A DNA stretch of 7,469 bases from Aquamicrobium sp. (GTDB lineage Bacteria; Pseudomonadota; Alphaproteobacteria; Rhizobiales; Rhizobiaceae). Under the pieces are notes generated by a model. It was given only the letters and a program-made list of their open reading frames with translations, searched no databases and had not been told where the DNA came from. The translations under genes and the position numbers were made by a program. Where the stretch lies: positions 1-7,469 of the forward strand of contig JACZJD010000133.1 of NCBI GenBank assembly GCA_014860725.1, given 5' to 3'. Of this stretch, positions 7,301-7,469 are shown piece by piece (the first letter of the stretch is position 1; every line of letters starts with the position of its first letter).

Positions 7301-7469
7301 GCCTCAACTCCGAGGTCTGCACCAAGCCCGGCATGGCGGTCGAGGCGATGTCCGGCCCGGCCATGTTCCAGGCGCTCCAGTCGGGCGCGCTCGACGCGGG
7401 CGAGTTCATCGGCCCGTGGTCGGATTCGGCGCTCGGCCTCCAGCAGGTCGCCAAGAACTACTACACGCC
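7291..7469 (+). CDS. TRAP transporter solute-binding protein (DctP-like), internal fragment
   Basis: The plus-strand frame from about 7291 encodes 59 residues beginning RTTGLNSEVCTK and continuing through AVEAMSGPAMFQALQSGALD, AGEFIGPWSDSALGLQQVAK and NYYT to the window edge. The pattern of a Gln-Ser-Gly-Ala-Leu-Asp-Ala-xx-Phe-Ile-Gly-Pro-Trp block followed by Leu-Gly-Leu-xx-Val-Ala-Lys-Asn-Tyr-Tyr is that of the middle of periplasmic TRAP binding proteins of the mannitol/chloroaromatic type. There, the corresponding text is a GPYND...AAKYYYYPGW-like segment. There is no start codon, signal peptide or N-terminal domain; upstream of 7291 the frame is only a shadow of the permease gene. Both halves read in the same codon phase, on opposite strands. 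The fragment would normally lie in the same orientation as the permease. Treat it as a broken gene or as the product of a misjoined assembly. Confidence 0.72.

Noticed and set aside
7077..7454. 125-codon minus-strand frame across the dctM/dctP join
   Set aside because: It is in a different frame from the recognised permease, has Arg/Ser/Pro-rich content and crosses the junction; no family resemblance.
1..7469. Search for CRISPR arrays, tRNA or rRNA genes, IS ends and riboswitches
   Set aside because: Nothing recognisable by eye: no regularly spaced repeats, no cloverleaf, no transposase frame, and the untranslated gaps are too short or too plain for a riboswitch.

Overview
The window looks like a piece of a high-GC alphaproteobacterial chromosome or metagenomic contig, probably Hyphomicrobiales (Rhizobiales). 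The reasons are its strong G/C third-position codon bias, the hut gene set and its order, and the adjacent TRAP transporter of the mannitol/chloroaromatic subtype. This assignment is inferred from gene content and protein style only; no rRNA or other marker gene is present.

Positions 1-6486 hold a nearly complete histidine utilisation (hut) cluster. hutF (formimidoylglutamate deiminase, 5' part only) runs leftward off the window edge. Divergent from it is hutI-hutH-hutG-hutU-hutD, packed with 4-bp or smaller overlaps and 3-14 bp gaps, so almost certainly one transcript. Together they encode the five-step route: histidine to urocanate (HutH), to imidazolonepropionate (HutU), to formiminoglutamate (HutI), to N-formylglutamate plus ammonia (HutF), to glutamate plus formate (HutG). 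HutD is the small cupin-like accessory protein often found in hut operons. The 120-bp hutF-hutI gap is the only intergenic region upstream of the operon. It holds an AT-rich palindrome around GTATATAC, roughly equidistant from both start codons and a good candidate for a HutC-type (GntR family) operator controlling both directions. hutC itself and a histidine/urocanate permease are not in view.

Positions 6487-6570 are a convergent intergenic region with a strong 16-bp-stem hairpin that can terminate transcription from both sides. Beyond it, on the minus strand, is the C-terminal half of a TRAP transporter large permease (DctM). Its reading frame is recognisable back to about position 7290. 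There the homology stops and the sequence becomes, on the opposite (plus) strand, the middle of a TRAP periplasmic solute-binding protein (DctP), which runs off the right edge. This head-on join of two half genes is not a normal TRAP operon. It is what an inversion with breakpoints inside dctM and dctP would give, or a chimeric assembly or clone. A GATC lies exactly at the join.

The left edge is also odd: the first 34 bases form a perfect palindrome inside hutF. I see no undescribed multi-gene system here. The metabolic part is ordinary and intact, and the points worth checking are the operator and the structural oddities at the two ends.
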